A DNA stretch of 64,000 nucleotides, taken from contig NZ_CP060398.1 in assembly GCF_015840915.1 (NCBI RefSeq), positions 2,790,001 to 2,854,000 on the forward strand, read 5' to 3'. Positions 6,424 through 15,324 of the stretch are shown one piece after another. Numbering within the stretch: the stretch's first letter is position 1; every line of letters starts with the position of its first letter. The DNA comes from Synechococcus sp. CBW1002. Its GTDB lineage: Bacteria; Cyanobacteriota; Cyanobacteriia; PCC-6307; Cyanobiaceae. The notes under the pieces were generated by a model. It was not told the origin of the DNA and did no database searches. It saw only the letters and a list, made by a program, of their open reading frames with translations. A program made the translations under genes and the position numbers.

Positions 6424-7828
6424 ATGGTCTTCCGCCCGTCCACCACCGCCACTCCCAGCAGCGCCGCGCAGCTGGCCCTGCCCCAGCAAGCAGCCCTCGC
6501 TGCTGCAGCGCGCCTGGCGCAAGCTCTGCCGCCGCTGGCAGTGGCGGGCCAGCAGCCGCCGCCATCCCCGGCTCACCCTCGAGAGCCAGTTCTTCCCCCC
6601 CGATTTCGCCGCCACCGGCCAGCTGCTCGACGACCTCACCACCCGCCTGGCCGCCCAGGGCCTGCAGGTGCAGGTGCTCACCGGCATGCCCGCCTATGCC
6701 TAGAACCGCGCCCAGGCCAAGCGCATTGAATTCCGCCCCAACAGCTGCATCCGCCCCACCCAGGCCTCCCGCTTCTGGCCCCAGCGCATCCGCGGCCGCG
6801 CCATCAACGGCATCCTCTTCTGCCTGCGCATCACCCTGCGCCTGCTGCGCTCTTCCCGCCGCGGCGACCTGATCCTCTACACCACCGAACCCCCCTACCT
6901 GCCGCTGCTCGGCTGGCTGCTGCATCGCCTCACCCGCACCCCCTATCTCGTCCTCCTCTACGACCTCTACCCCGATGTGCTGGTGGAGCTCGGCGTGCTC
7001 CCCGCCGGCCATGGCCTGGTGCAGCTCTGGCGCCAGTTCAACCGTTGGGTGTTTGCCGATGCCCAGCAATTGATCGTGCTCTCTGAGCCCATGGCCGTTC
7101 GCGTGCGCAATCACGCCCCTGCCGCCGCCGCCAAGCTCACGGTGATTCCCAGCTGGGCGGATCCCGCCCAGATCCATCCCCGCCCCAAAGCCGACAACTG
7201 GTTTGCCACCCAGCACCAGCTCGCCGATCGCTTTGTGGTGCTCTATTCCGGCAACCAGGGCCGCTGCCACGATCTGGTCACCGTGATGGCCGCCGCACTG
7301 CTGCTGCGTCAGCAGCCCGATGTGCTGTTTCTGTTCATCGGCAAGGGGCCGCAGCACCAGCGCCTGCTGGAGCTCGTGCACGACTGGGGCCTGGGCAACT
7401 GCCGCTTCCTGCCCTATCAGGAGCTCAGCGATCTGCCCTATTCCCTGGCTGCCGCTGATCTGGCCTTGGTCACCCTCGGCATCGAAGCGGAGGGGTTGGT
7501 GGCGCCCTCCAAGCTCTATGGCCACCTCGCCGCCGCTACACCAATCGCTGCCATCACGCCCGCCAGCTCCTACCTGCGCAAGCTGGTGGAACAGGAGGGC
7601 TGCGGCCGCTGGTTTGCCAATGGCGACGCCCAAGGCCTGGCCGATTGGATCCTGGAGCTCAAGGCCAATCGCCAGCAGGCCGTGGCCTGCGGCAACCGGG
7701 CCCGCAACCTGCTGCTGCGCACCGCCACTCCCGATCTGGTTATCGCCCAATACCTGCAGTTGATTCAGCAGCACCTGCCCGACCACAAGCCGCTCACACC
7801 GCCACCTCCGGCCCCCCGGTTTCAGTAA
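6422..7828 (+). pseudogene. WcaI-type family 4 glycosyltransferase with in-frame TAG
   Basis: One frame reads as a single GT4 enzyme. It holds LTLESQFFPPDFAATGQLLDDL-like N-terminus, LTGMPAYA, then TAG 6701-6703, then NRAQAKR, ILYTTEPPYLP, YDLYPDVLVELG, VIPSWAD, VVLYSGNQGRCH and a C-terminal VAPSKLYGHLAAATP nucleotide-sugar site. No ATG/GTG is found in good position upstream, where the frame runs into the terminator. Restart at ATG 6977 would give only 283 residues lacking the acceptor domain. The family transfers sugars in exopolysaccharide assembly. The nonsense codon and missing start make it a probable pseudogene. Confidence 0.75.
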
Positions 7829-7831
7829 AGA

Positions 7832-8306
7832 TGTCACCCCTCTGATCCGTACACCCGGGGGCTTGAGGAGATGACCAATGCGCCGATACAGCGAGGCCGT
7901 CAAGGCTGATGTGAGAAGGCGGATGAGCCCGCCGCAACGCCAGAGCGTGGCCCGGATTTCAGAAGAGCTGGGCATCCTCGTGATCACCTTCTACAAACGG
8001 AGGAAGACTTGGCGGTTGCAGGAGGAGGTGGTGCCGGCATCAGAGAAGGAACCAGAAGGCTGGAGCCGGCCCGTGCCAGCCGCCGCCCCTGGTCCTTCAC
8101 GCCGACAACGGCAATGCCATTTCCAGACCAAGGGTCTCGAACGTCAACCCCTACTCGGAATCCCTGTTCCGCACGCTCAAGTACCGGCCCGACTACCCCA
8201 GCCGGCCATTCGCCAGCAAAATCGAAGCCTGCGAGTGGGTGGTGTCATTTGTGGACTGGTACAACCACCGGCACCGCCTGAGGAGCTCGTCAGCCGAGAT
8301 TTTTAG
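7832..8306 (+). mobile_element. Deletion derivative of the IS3-family element
   Basis: The left end TGTCACCCC (7832) mirrors the right end of the copy at 1344. An orfA N-terminus starts at ATG 7878 (MRRYSEAVKADVRRRM, a helix-turn-helix). After about 60 codons it jumps to orfB sequence: LVLHADNGNA, then, after another gap, RVSNVNPYSESLFRTLKYRP and VSFVDWYNH. The right end is missing. The copy therefore lost most of both genes, including the frameshift site and first catalytic Asp, and cannot move by itself. Together the two copies reveal both ends of the element. Confidence 0.8.
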
Positions 8307-8415
8307 TGCCTTTGATATGCCGTTATCGTGAAAACGTTGATTCATGGGTGTTGAGGCTGGCCGCCGTGAATGATCCTGGCTAAAAATTTGTAATTCATGT
8401 CAGCTGGGCTGAGCC

Positions 8416-8673
8416 ATGCGCAGCACCATCACGGCCCGGGGTCAAACGGTGATCCCCGCCCCCATTCGTGCCCGTTTTTCCCTTGGTCCGTCCCAGCGTC
8501 TGGAATGGTTTGTGGATGCCGATGGCTCCATCCGCGTGGTGCCGGTGGACCTGTCGCCAGTGAAGGCCTTTCGTGGCGTGGGGCGCCGCGGCGGCTCCAC
8601 CGAGCGGCTCCTGGCTGATCGTGAAGCTGATCGTGAAACCGAGCGGCGGGCAGAGCCGGGCTTCGGCCTCTGA
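8416..8673 (+). CDS. vapB: AbrB-type antitoxin (second VapB-like)
   Basis: The 85-residue protein opens with MRSTITARGQTVIPAPIRAR, an AbrB/MazE-type DNA-binding hairpin. It has a charged Arg/Glu-rich C-terminus that would contact the toxin. The stop overlaps the PIN start by one base at 8673, the same design as the module at 4645-5303, but the proteins are clearly different, so they are separate acquisitions. The start ATG 8416 is chosen because the motif begins there. Confidence 0.75.
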   Translation: MRSTITARGQTVIPAPIRARFSLGPSQRLEWFVDADGSIRVVPVDLSPVKAFRGVGRRGGSTERLLADREADRETERRAEPGFGL

Positions 8674-9062
8674 TGGCAGCGCTGCTTCTGCTGGATACCT
8701 CGGCCCTGCTCACCCTGCGCGACGATGAACCCGGCGCCGATCGGGTCGAACAGGCGCTCGAGCGCCAAGGCCGCTGTTATGCCTGCTTTCTCAGCCGGAT
8801 GGAGGTGCTCTATCGGGTCTGGAAAGACGAAGACGAGCGCGCCGGACGCCTGGCCTATGAGCAGCTCAAGGCTCTGCCGCTGCGCTGGATCGAGGCTTCT
8901 GAGCCCTTGCTCGAGCAGGCCGCCAGCATCAAGGCCCGCTACGCCTTGTCTCTGGCTGACTCCTGGATTGCCGCTGCGGCCCAGCAGGTGGGGGCCATCC
9001 TCCTCCACAAGGATCCCGAGCTTCGGGCGATCGCCGATTTATCCCAGGAGTGGCTCGGCTGA
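8673..9062 (+). CDS. vapC: PIN-domain toxin (second VapC-like RNase)
   Basis: The 129-residue protein has PIN acidic residues in LLDTSALLTLRDDE near residue 7, a Glu in SRMEVLYRVW, and the Asp in LSLADSWIAAAA and LHKDPELRAI. This is the expected four-acid metal site of a VapC endoribonuclease. It is coupled to the antitoxin upstream. Its stop is immediately followed by the ATG of a broken asparagine synthetase. No damage is seen, so the module may be active. Confidence 0.78.
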   Translation: MAALLLLDTSALLTLRDDEPGADRVEQALERQGRCYACFLSRMEVLYRVWKDEDERAGRLAYEQLKALPLRWIEASEPLLEQAASIKARYALSLADSWIAAAAQQVGAILLHKDPELRAIADLSQEWLG

Positions 9063-9905
9063 ATGTGCGGTTTCGCAGGCCTCTGGCGGCCCACAGCCGC
9101 ACCTGCGCCCGCGCCTGTCCCCGACGATTCCGGTCTCTGGTGTGACCCACCAGCCGATGGCCAGCGCCAGTGAGCGCTTTGTGATCGCCTTCAACGGCGA
9201 GATTTACAACCACCAAGCCCTGCGCCGCGAACTGGAAGCCGCAGGCCTGTGCAGCGGCGCTTCGGCGGCCTGCCGCCCCTCGCCCGCCGCGCCCTGGCCC
9301 GAAGCCTCGCGCTCCTGCCTGTGTCTGCCGCCGGCCTCGCCCGCGACAAGCAGCGCAAGCTGGCCGCCGCCATCCGCGCTGCCGGCTCCCTGGAGCAGCT
9401 GCACGCGGCCCTCACCAGCGTGTGGGCCGATCCGGCCGTGCTGCTGCAGCCCCACTGGCAGAGCGCCGCGGCCGAAGCCGGAGCCCTTCCCGAGGCGCCC
9501 ACCGCCGCCGAGCAGTTGATGCTCGCCGATGCCCGCACCTATCTCCTCGCCGACATCCTCGTGAAGGGCGATCGGGCGGCCATGGCAGTGGGTCTGGAAA
9601 CCCGCGCCCCCTTCCTCGATCACCGCGTCGCCGCCGTGGCCTGGCGTTTGCCCCTGGCCCTCAAGATCCGCGGCGGCACCGGCAAGTGGGCCCTGCGGCA
9701 GCTGCTCCATCGCCATGTGCCCCCCGAGCTGATCGATCGCCCCAAGGCCGGTTTCGCGATGCCGATCGGCGCCTGGCTGCGCGGCCCCTTGCGCCCCTGG
9801 GCCGAGGACCTGCTCGATCCCCAGCTGCTGCAGCGCCAGGGCTATCTCCAGCCCGCGCCCATCCAGCATCTCTGGCGTGCCCCCTCAACGCGATTCGCGA
9901 GTTGA
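9063..9905 (+). pseudogene. Asparagine synthetase (glutamine-hydrolysing), multiply deleted
   Basis: ATG 9063 gives MCGFAGLWRP with the catalytic Cys2 of the glutaminase domain, but the frame stops after about 36 codons. Another frame continues with FVIAFNGEIYNHQALRRELE, and a third with a normal C-terminal synthetase end (ILVKGDRAAMAVGLETRAPF, LDHRVAAVAW, RPKAGFAMPIGAWL). The SGGxDS ATP site and most of the centre are gone. Such enzymes in polysaccharide loci amidate sugar acids. With the neighbouring sugar genes this marks a decayed surface-glycan cluster. The intact paralogue of the family is at 26164. Confidence 0.8.
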
Positions 9906-9946
9906 TGATGGGGCTTTGATCCACTTCTCACCGGCAGCAATGTGGT

Positions 9947-10045
9947 GCCCTGGCGGAAGCGTTGCTCGACTTTCAGGGTCCAGCCGACCTGGCGGCCTGG
10001 CTGGCCGCTACTCCATCCGCCAACGCCAACAGCCCGGCCTGCTGA
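9947..10045 (+). pseudogene. DUF4351-like C-terminal relic
   Basis: The frame ALAEALLDFQGPADLAAWLA followed by a short tail and TGA resembles the C-terminal DUF4351 segment attached to Rpn/PD-(D/E)XK transposase-like nucleases. No nuclease domain is present upstream. The match is short and judged by eye. Confidence 0.35.
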
Positions 10046-10411
10046 TCATCCCGCTGGCAAAAGCGATGGTGTGGCGCTTTCTCACGTTGATGCGCTGGTG
10101 CCACTTCGTTTTCCTTGTGATCTCAGGCGCACACCCGAGCACTTTCGAGCTGGTGTGCACTGAGAACCGCGTGAGAACCGCGAGTCGGTGCTCAAGCTGG
10201 CAGCGGATGGTCCCGCAATGGTGAGCTTTTCTTTCAGCTCAAGCTGTTCGTCAATCGCGAAGGGCGATGCGTTCAGACGCTCAGCCACCTGCGCCGCAGG
10301 TCGATGATTGGGATGGACGGGTTGCGCCATGATCCGCACCACGCCGTTTTCAGGGATCGGACAGGTAGCCCATCCATGGTCGAGCTCCTGTCTGCGCGCC
10401 ATCATGAGGCG

Positions 10412-10745
10412 ATGAACCGTTCCCGCGACTGGTTGCATCAAGCCCAGGCAGACCTCGAACAAGCCCAGCTCAGTGCTGGGGCGGGTCACCACGAATGGGC
10501 CTGCTTTGCCTGTCACCAGGCGGTGGAGAAAGCGCTCAAGGCCCTGCATCTGCACCTGGGCCAGCAGGCCTGGGGTCATGGTCTGGGACGCTGCTATCGC
10601 GATCTTCCCCCCGAGGCCTCTGCGCCCCTGGCTGAGGTTGTTCCTGATCTGGAAGATCGGCTGCGGCCGCCTCCAAAGCGAGGACGCTTTCTGCCATGCC
10701 CGTGCGCTCGTTGACGCAATCGCTGCTGCGATGGCCACGTCCTGA
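10412..10745 (+). pseudogene. HEPN toxin gene of a HEPN/MNT module, frameshifted
   Basis: From ATG 10412 the frame reads NRSRDWLHQAQADLEQAQ, then HEWACFACHQAVEKALKALH, the classical HEPN helices seen in type VII toxin pairs. The expected C-terminal part, LQSEDAFCHARALVDAI, appears in another frame ending at TGA 10743-10745, and the intervening PTRYP-like loop is missing. A deletion near 10665 therefore breaks the gene. The nucleotidyltransferase partner overlaps its 3' end and is intact. Confidence 0.65.
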
Positions 10746-11052
10746 GCAGGTGCTTGCAGCCGCTGAGCTCTGGGTCGCCGCCCAGCGTGCCCAGAACCCC
10801 TCGCTGCAACGGGTTGGCCTGTTTGGAAGTTATGGCCGCGGTACGGCCGGAGTGGGCAGCGACCTGGATCTGCTGCTGGTCGATGCAGCCGCCAGCGGCC
10901 CTCAATACCAGCGCCTGCTCCATTGGCCCTTGGAGCAGTTGCCCCTGAGCTGTGATGCTCTGGTGCTCACCCCCGCAGAGCTGGAGCAGTTGCTGGCCAG
11001 CGGCAGCCGCATGGCCCAGGAGCTGCAGCGTGACCTGCGCTGGCTGGGCTGA
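10696..11052 (+). CDS. MNT-type minimal nucleotidyltransferase
   Basis: The 118-residue protein contains VGLFGSYGRGTAGVGSDLDL, the GSx10DxD signature of minimal nucleotidyltransferases, which act as antitoxins by adenylylating HEPN partners. The third acidic position probably lies in LSCDALVLTP. It overlaps the broken HEPN gene by 50 bp. The order HEPN then MNT on one strand is common for these modules. With the HEPN half frameshifted, this antitoxin seems to have outlived its toxin. Confidence 0.75.
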   Translation: MPVRSLTQSLLRWPRPEQVLAAAELWVAAQRAQNPSLQRVGLFGSYGRGTAGVGSDLDLLLVDAAASGPQYQRLLHWPLEQLPLSCDALVLTPAELEQLLASGSRMAQELQRDLRWLG

Positions 11053-11057
11053 CCGGC

Positions 11058-11498
11058 TTACGCCGGATCCCAGTGGCGGCCCCCGTCGGCCCGGCGCCGG
11101 CGGTGCCGCCGCGATTCCCGCTGGCTGAACTGGCTCACGCTGGGGTTGGCGACCACCGGATCCACATGGGCCACCTGCTCCCAGAGCTCCCGCGGAGCCC
11201 AGCGCACCGTGTGCTGCACCCGGTCGTGCTTGGTCACGTGGCACCAGCGGCTGGTGCCGCAGCAGCCGCAGAACAGCTCCTCCAGCCATTCGTTGCTCAG
11301 CACCAGCACCGGATAGGCCTGGATCACCAGCTTCGCCTTCCTGTCGCTCATGCCCCGCTGCTTCAGCTGTTCCGGGGTGAGCAGATGCAGGAAATACTTC
11401 CGCCCCACGCCGAACAACCGCTCCTGCGGATGGGCCGGGCAGAACAGCTGCCGCTGCAGCGGCCGGGTGCGTCGCCGCTTCGGTGCGCTTGAGGACAT
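11058..11498 (-). CDS. Conserved hypothetical protein with CxxC and HxxH-like motifs
   Basis: The 146-residue basic protein starts at ATG 11498. It has CPAHPQERLFGVGRKYF, a helical segment (LTPEQLKQRGMSDRKAKLV), WLEELFCGCCGTSRWCHV, and an Arg-rich tail. The Cys and His clusters could bind zinc, and the tail could bind nucleic acid. I recognise no named family. It ends 6 bp from the convergent MNT gene and marks the left border of the core-like region. Confidence 0.55.
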   Translation of the reverse strand: MSSSAPKRRRTRPLQRQLFCPAHPQERLFGVGRKYFLHLLTPEQLKQRGMSDRKAKLVIQAYPVLVLSNEWLEELFCGCCGTSRWCHVTKHDRVQHTVRWAPRELWEQVAHVDPVVANPSVSQFSQRESRRHRRRRADGGRHWDPA

Positions 11499-11611
11499 GA
11501 CAGGCTGCCGTTATCGTGACATTAGTCAGGGGTTCGGTTTCGCCAAGGTTGCGGTGGGCACAGACACCTGCCCGGTTCGTGCATCCCCATCGTGCCTCCA
11601 TCTCCAGCCCC

Positions 11612-12589
11612 TCAGCCGCCCCGTCGCTCGCCCAGGGCAAAGGGCTGGTAGGTCACGCTGATGCCGAATTCCTCGGCGAATTCGAGCACGCGGCACCAGG
11701 CGCGGCTGAATGCGGCACCACTTGTCGCATCTCCGGCCGCATCTCGGGCCGCAGCTGCGGCTGCATCGGGCCGCAGGATGCCGCGCAGGATCACCGGGGC
11801 GCTGCCCCCCTGCAGGGCCATCTCGAACAGGGGGTGGCCGATCGACTCCTGCACCGCATCGTCCCGGTAGAAGGGCGCCACATCGTTGCTGCCGATCAGC
11901 AGGCGCCGCTGCAGCGGATTCCACTCGTAGGGGATGTCGTAGAGGCTGAGCAGATCGGCGGCCAGGGCCCAGGAGGTGCCATGGATGTCGATCTCCACGG
12001 CCAGTTGGCGGCTGCGGGCCGTCATCGTGCTGCGGCGCCGGAAGGCCAGGGGCGCCGGCGCCATGGATCCGCTGCTCGACCCGGTGGAGCCGCTGGCCGG
12101 CGCCTCTCCCCGCAGGTAGGCCCGGATCTTCTGGCGCAGCACCGCACCGCCGTCGTCGGGCCCGCCCTTGCGCAGCTGCATGAAGTCCCAGCGTTCGCCG
12201 CTGCCGCCCCAGGCCACCGGGCCGTAGTTGTCGTGCAGGATCCGGCCATCGCGGTTCGAGGCCGCTTCGGCATGGGTCATCACCCGCTGGATCGTGATGT
12301 CGTCGGCGCTCCACCCCCAGCTGCGGGCCACCGCCGCCGCCTCGCGGCACATCGCCTCGATCTGGGCGTCGGTGGGGGGGATCGTCCAGGGATCGGGCAC
12401 GCCGCCCATGCAGGCGCAGGAGATCGCCACGGCATTGCTGTTGCGCCGCCAGGTGTGGGCGTTGAGATCGATCGTGTACGAGTGCAGCCGGTGCAGGTGC
12501 CCGTCGCCGGCCACGATCGTGTGATACGCCCCCGACCGCACCCAGGTGTAGGGGGTGGCGCTCCAGTGCAGGTAGATGGTGGCAGCCAT
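11612..12589 (-). CDS. N-acetylmuramoyl-L-alanine amidase-like protein
   Basis: The 325-residue protein begins with [14 protein letters not shown], followed by a segment with CACMGGVPDP and then THAEAASNRDGR and GERWDF. This is the arrangement of amidase_2/PGRP zinc enzymes, in which the first His, a later His and a Cys or Asp bind zinc and cleave the amide between muramic acid and the stem peptide. A Ser/Gly-rich linker near residue 175 leads to a second domain (residues 190-325) that may bind a ligand. No signal peptide is seen. The start overlaps the cysS stop by one base, suggesting co-transcription. Confidence 0.7.
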   Translation of the reverse strand: MAATIYLHWSATPYTWVRSGAYHTIVAGDGHLHRLHSYTIDLNAHTWRRNSNAVAISCACMGGVPDPWTIPPTDAQIEAMCREAAAVARSWGWSADDITIQRVMTHAEAASNRDGRILHDNYGPVAWGGSGERWDFMQLRKGGPDDGGAVLRQKIRAYLRGEAPASGSTGSSSGSMAPAPLAFRRRSTMTARSRQLAVEIDIHGTSWALAADLLSLYDIPYEWNPLQRRLLIGSNDVAPFYRDDAVQESIGHPLFEMALQGGSAPVILRGILRPDAAAAAARDAAGDATSGAAFSRAWCRVLEFAEEFGISVTYQPFALGERRGG

Positions 12590-14121
12590 CAGCGCCGCAT
12601 CCAGTCGGTCACGCCGCCCGGTTTGTCGATCAGCTCCACCCCCTGCTGCCGCAGTTCGGCGCGGATCCGGTCGGCGGTGGCGAAATCACGGGCGGCCTTG
12701 GCGGCCTGCCGTTCGGCGATGCGCTCGAGGATCGCGGCTTCCTCGCTGTCCTCCCCTGCGGCTGCCTCGTCCATGTCACGGGCCTGCGTCTCGGCGATCA
12801 GGCCCAGCACACCGGCCAGCTCCACCAGCTCCTGCCAGCGCGGGGCCAGCTCTGCGGCCTCCTCGCGGCAGGCGGTGTCGCCGCGCTCGAGCCGGTGGGC
12901 CAGGGCCTTCAGCGGCCTGGCCAGCTCGAACAGCACCGCCAGGGCCGCCGCGGTGTTGAGGTCATCGTCCATCGCGGCCTGGAAGCGCCGCCGGGCTTCC
13001 GACTGGATGGTGCTGGGGTGTTCAGGCGGATGGGTGGCGGCGGCAGCGGCAATCCAGCCCAGGGCCATGCCGAACCGCTGACCCAGCCCCAGGGCGGCAT
13101 TGAGCCCCCTCCAGCCCGTGGCGGCGGCCTCCAGCGCCTGGTCGGTGAAATCGAGCGGCTTGCGGTAGTGGGCCTGCAGCACGAACAGCCGCAGGGTCAT
13201 CGCACTCACGCCGCTGGCCAGCAGGGCCCGGATCGTGGTGAAGTTGCCGAGCGATTTGCTCATCTTCTCGCCGCCCACGTTCACCATGCCGTTGTGCAGC
13301 CAGTAGCGGGCCAGCTCCTGGCCCGTGGCCGCCTCCGACTGGGCGATCTCGTTCTCGTGGTGCGGAAAGATCAGATCGGCGCCGCCCAGATGAATGTCGA
13401 TCGTGTCGCCGAGTTCCTCGCGCACCATCGCCGAGCACTCGATGTGCCAGCCCGGCCGCCCTGCCCCCCAGGGCGAGGGAAAGCTCGGTTCGCCTGGCTT
13501 TGCGGCCTTCCACAGCGCGAAATCGAAGGGGTGCCGCTTGCGCTCTTCCTCCGCCTGGCTGACGCGCCCCTCGGCGTTCTGCTGCTGCTCGCCCAGATCG
13601 CGGCCCGACAGCTTGCCGTAACCGGCGTGCTGCATCACGGCGAAATACACATCCCCCTCGGCGGAGTAGGCGGCTCCCTTCGCCTCCAGCTCTCCGATCA
13701 GGGCCCGGATCGCATCCAGGCTGCCGGTGGCCCTTGGCATCCGGTCGGGCGGCAGGATGTTCAGGGCGGCCATATCCACCCGGAAGGCCTCGATGTTGCG
13801 CTCGCTCACCGCCTCCATCGAGCTGCCCTCTTCGGCGGCGCGGCGCAGGATCTTGTCGTCGATGTCGGTGTAGTTCTGCACGAAGGTCACCGCATAGCCG
13901 CTCCAGATCAGGTAGCGGCGCAGCACATCCCAGACGATGTAGCTGCGGGCATGGCCCAGATGGCAGAGGTCATACACGGTGACCCCGCAGCAATAGAGGC
14001 TCACCTGCCCGGGCACCAGCGGCTCGAACGGCTCGGTGCGACGGGTGAGGGTGTTGGTGAGCCGCAGGGTCACAGGCCGGCCGGTGGTGATCGCTCTGGA
14101 TCGCACCGTACTGGCGAGCAC
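12589..14121 (-). CDS. cysS: Cysteinyl-tRNA synthetase
   Basis: The 510-residue class I synthetase charges tRNA-Cys. It shows YCCGVTVYD with the zinc-binding Cys, the HIGH-type motif HLGHARS (near 54), [29 protein letters not shown] and KMSKSLGN near 285. The helical anticodon-binding end is complete. GTG 14121 is chosen because a strong GAGGAGG lies about 8 bases upstream; a later GTG at 14073 fits the family's usual start but has no such site. The amidase gene follows with a 1-bp overlap. Confidence 0.96.
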   Translation of the reverse strand: MLASTVRSRAITTGRPVTLRLTNTLTRRTEPFEPLVPGQVSLYCCGVTVYDLCHLGHARSYIVWDVLRRYLIWSGYAVTFVQNYTDIDDKILRRAAEEGSSMEAVSERNIEAFRVDMAALNILPPDRMPRATGSLDAIRALIGELEAKGAAYSAEGDVYFAVMQHAGYGKLSGRDLGEQQQNAEGRVSQAEEERKRHPFDFALWKAAKPGEPSFPSPWGAGRPGWHIECSAMVREELGDTIDIHLGGADLIFPHHENEIAQSEAATGQELARYWLHNGMVNVGGEKMSKSLGNFTTIRALLASGVSAMTLRLFVLQAHYRKPLDFTDQALEAAATGWRGLNAALGLGQRFGMALGWIAAAAATHPPEHPSTIQSEARRRFQAAMDDDLNTAAALAVLFELARPLKALAHRLERGDTACREEAAELAPRWQELVELAGVLGLIAETQARDMDEAAAGEDSEEAAILERIAERQAAKAARDFATADRIRAELRQQGVELIDKPGGVTDWMRR

Positions 14122-14162
14122 GGCTTAACCTCCTCGCCATTGGCGATGGCGGTCTGCCCAGC

Positions 14163-15323
14163 ATGCGCAAGACGGCACTGATCACCGGCATCTCCGGGCA
14201 GGACGGCTCCTACCTGGCGGAGCTGCTGCTCGAGAAGGGCTATGCGGTGCATGGCATCAAGCGCCGGGCCAGCAGCTTCAACACCCAGCGGATCGATCAT
14301 CTCTACCAGGATCCCCATGCCCTGGACCGGGCAGATTCGGCGCCGCCCCTGGTGCTCCACTACGGCGACCTCACCGACAGCACCAACCTGATCCGGATCG
14401 TGCAGCAGGTGCAGCCCGATGAGATCTACAACCTCGGCGCCCAGAGCCACGTGGCGGTGAGTTTCGAGAGCCCGGAATACACCGCCAACTGCGACGCCCT
14501 CGGCACCCTGCGGATTCTGGAGGCGGTGCGGATTCTGGGGCTCAGCGCGAAAACCCGCATCTACCAGGCCAGCACCAGCGAGCTCTATGGCCTGGTGCAG
14601 GAGATCCCCCAGAAGGAGAGCACGCCCTTCTACCCCCGCAGCCCCTACGGCGTGGCGAAGCTCTATGCCTACTGGATCACGGTGAACTACCGCGAGGCCT
14701 ACGGCATGTATGCCTGCAACGGCATCCTGTTCAACCACGAGAGCCCGCGGCGGGGCGAAACCTTCGTGACCCGCAAGATCACCCGCGGTCTGGCCCGCAT
14801 CGATGCGGGGCTGGAGCCGTGCCTGTTCATGGGCAACCTCGATTCCCTGCGCGACTGGGGCCACGCCCGCGACTACGTCGAGATGCAGTGGCGGATGCTG
14901 CAGCAGGATGGTCCGCCGGAAGACTTCGTGATCGCCACCGGCCGGCAGGAGAGTGTGCGGCGCTTCATCGAGCTCGCGGCTGAACAGCTGGGCTGGGGCG
15001 GCATCCGCTGGAGCGGAGACGGGGTGAACGAGGTGGGCCGGCGCGCCGGCACCGATCAGGTGGTGGTGCGCATTGATCCGCGCTACTTCCGCCCCGCCGA
15101 GGTGGCCACCCTGCTGGGCGATCCCAGCCGCGCCCAGCAGAAACTGGGCTGGACCCCCACCACCACCCTCGAGGAACTGGTGGCCGAGATGGTGGCCGAA
15201 GACCAGCAGGAGGCAGCGAAGGAGGCCACCCTGCGCCGCGAAGGCTTCAAGGTGGTGGGGTCGATGGAGAACCCTCCCACGACCCCCCACATGCTCGAGA
15301 AAGCAGGGCTGGGGCTCGGTTGA
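14163..15323 (+). CDS. gmd: GDP-mannose 4,6-dehydratase
   Basis: The 386-residue short-chain dehydrogenase-type enzyme converts GDP-mannose to GDP-4-keto-6-deoxymannose, the first step to GDP-fucose. Seen are the NADP-binding [28 protein letters not shown], the catalytic QASTSELYG with Thr/Glu, [12 protein letters not shown] with the Tyr-x3-Lys pair, and [14 protein letters not shown]. Length is slightly above the usual 350-370 because of a C-terminal extension ending GLGLG. It sits one base upstream of fcl in a two-gene operon and diverges from cysS. Confidence 0.95.
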   Translation: MRKTALITGISGQDGSYLAELLLEKGYAVHGIKRRASSFNTQRIDHLYQDPHALDRADSAPPLVLHYGDLTDSTNLIRIVQQVQPDEIYNLGAQSHVAVSFESPEYTANCDALGTLRILEAVRILGLSAKTRIYQASTSELYGLVQEIPQKESTPFYPRSPYGVAKLYAYWITVNYREAYGMYACNGILFNHESPRRGETFVTRKITRGLARIDAGLEPCLFMGNLDSLRDWGHARDYVEMQWRMLQQDGPPEDFVIATGRQESVRRFIELAAEQLGWGGIRWSGDGVNEVGRRAGTDQVVVRIDPRYFRPAEVATLLGDPSRAQQKLGWTPTTTLEELVAEMVAEDQQEAAKEATLRREGFKVVGSMENPPTTPHMLEKAGLGLG

Positions 15324-15324
15324 G

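Noticed and set aside
10082-10330. 82-residue minus-strand frame with ERLNASPFAIDEQLELKEKL
   Set aside because: The helical part looks protein-like, but the end is basic and random. No partner gene, ribosome site or family could be recognised.
13022-13513. Long alternative frames within cysS, antiporter, carB and asnB genes
   Set aside because: These overlap strongly supported enzymes and contain only Arg/Pro/Ala-rich shadow sequence.
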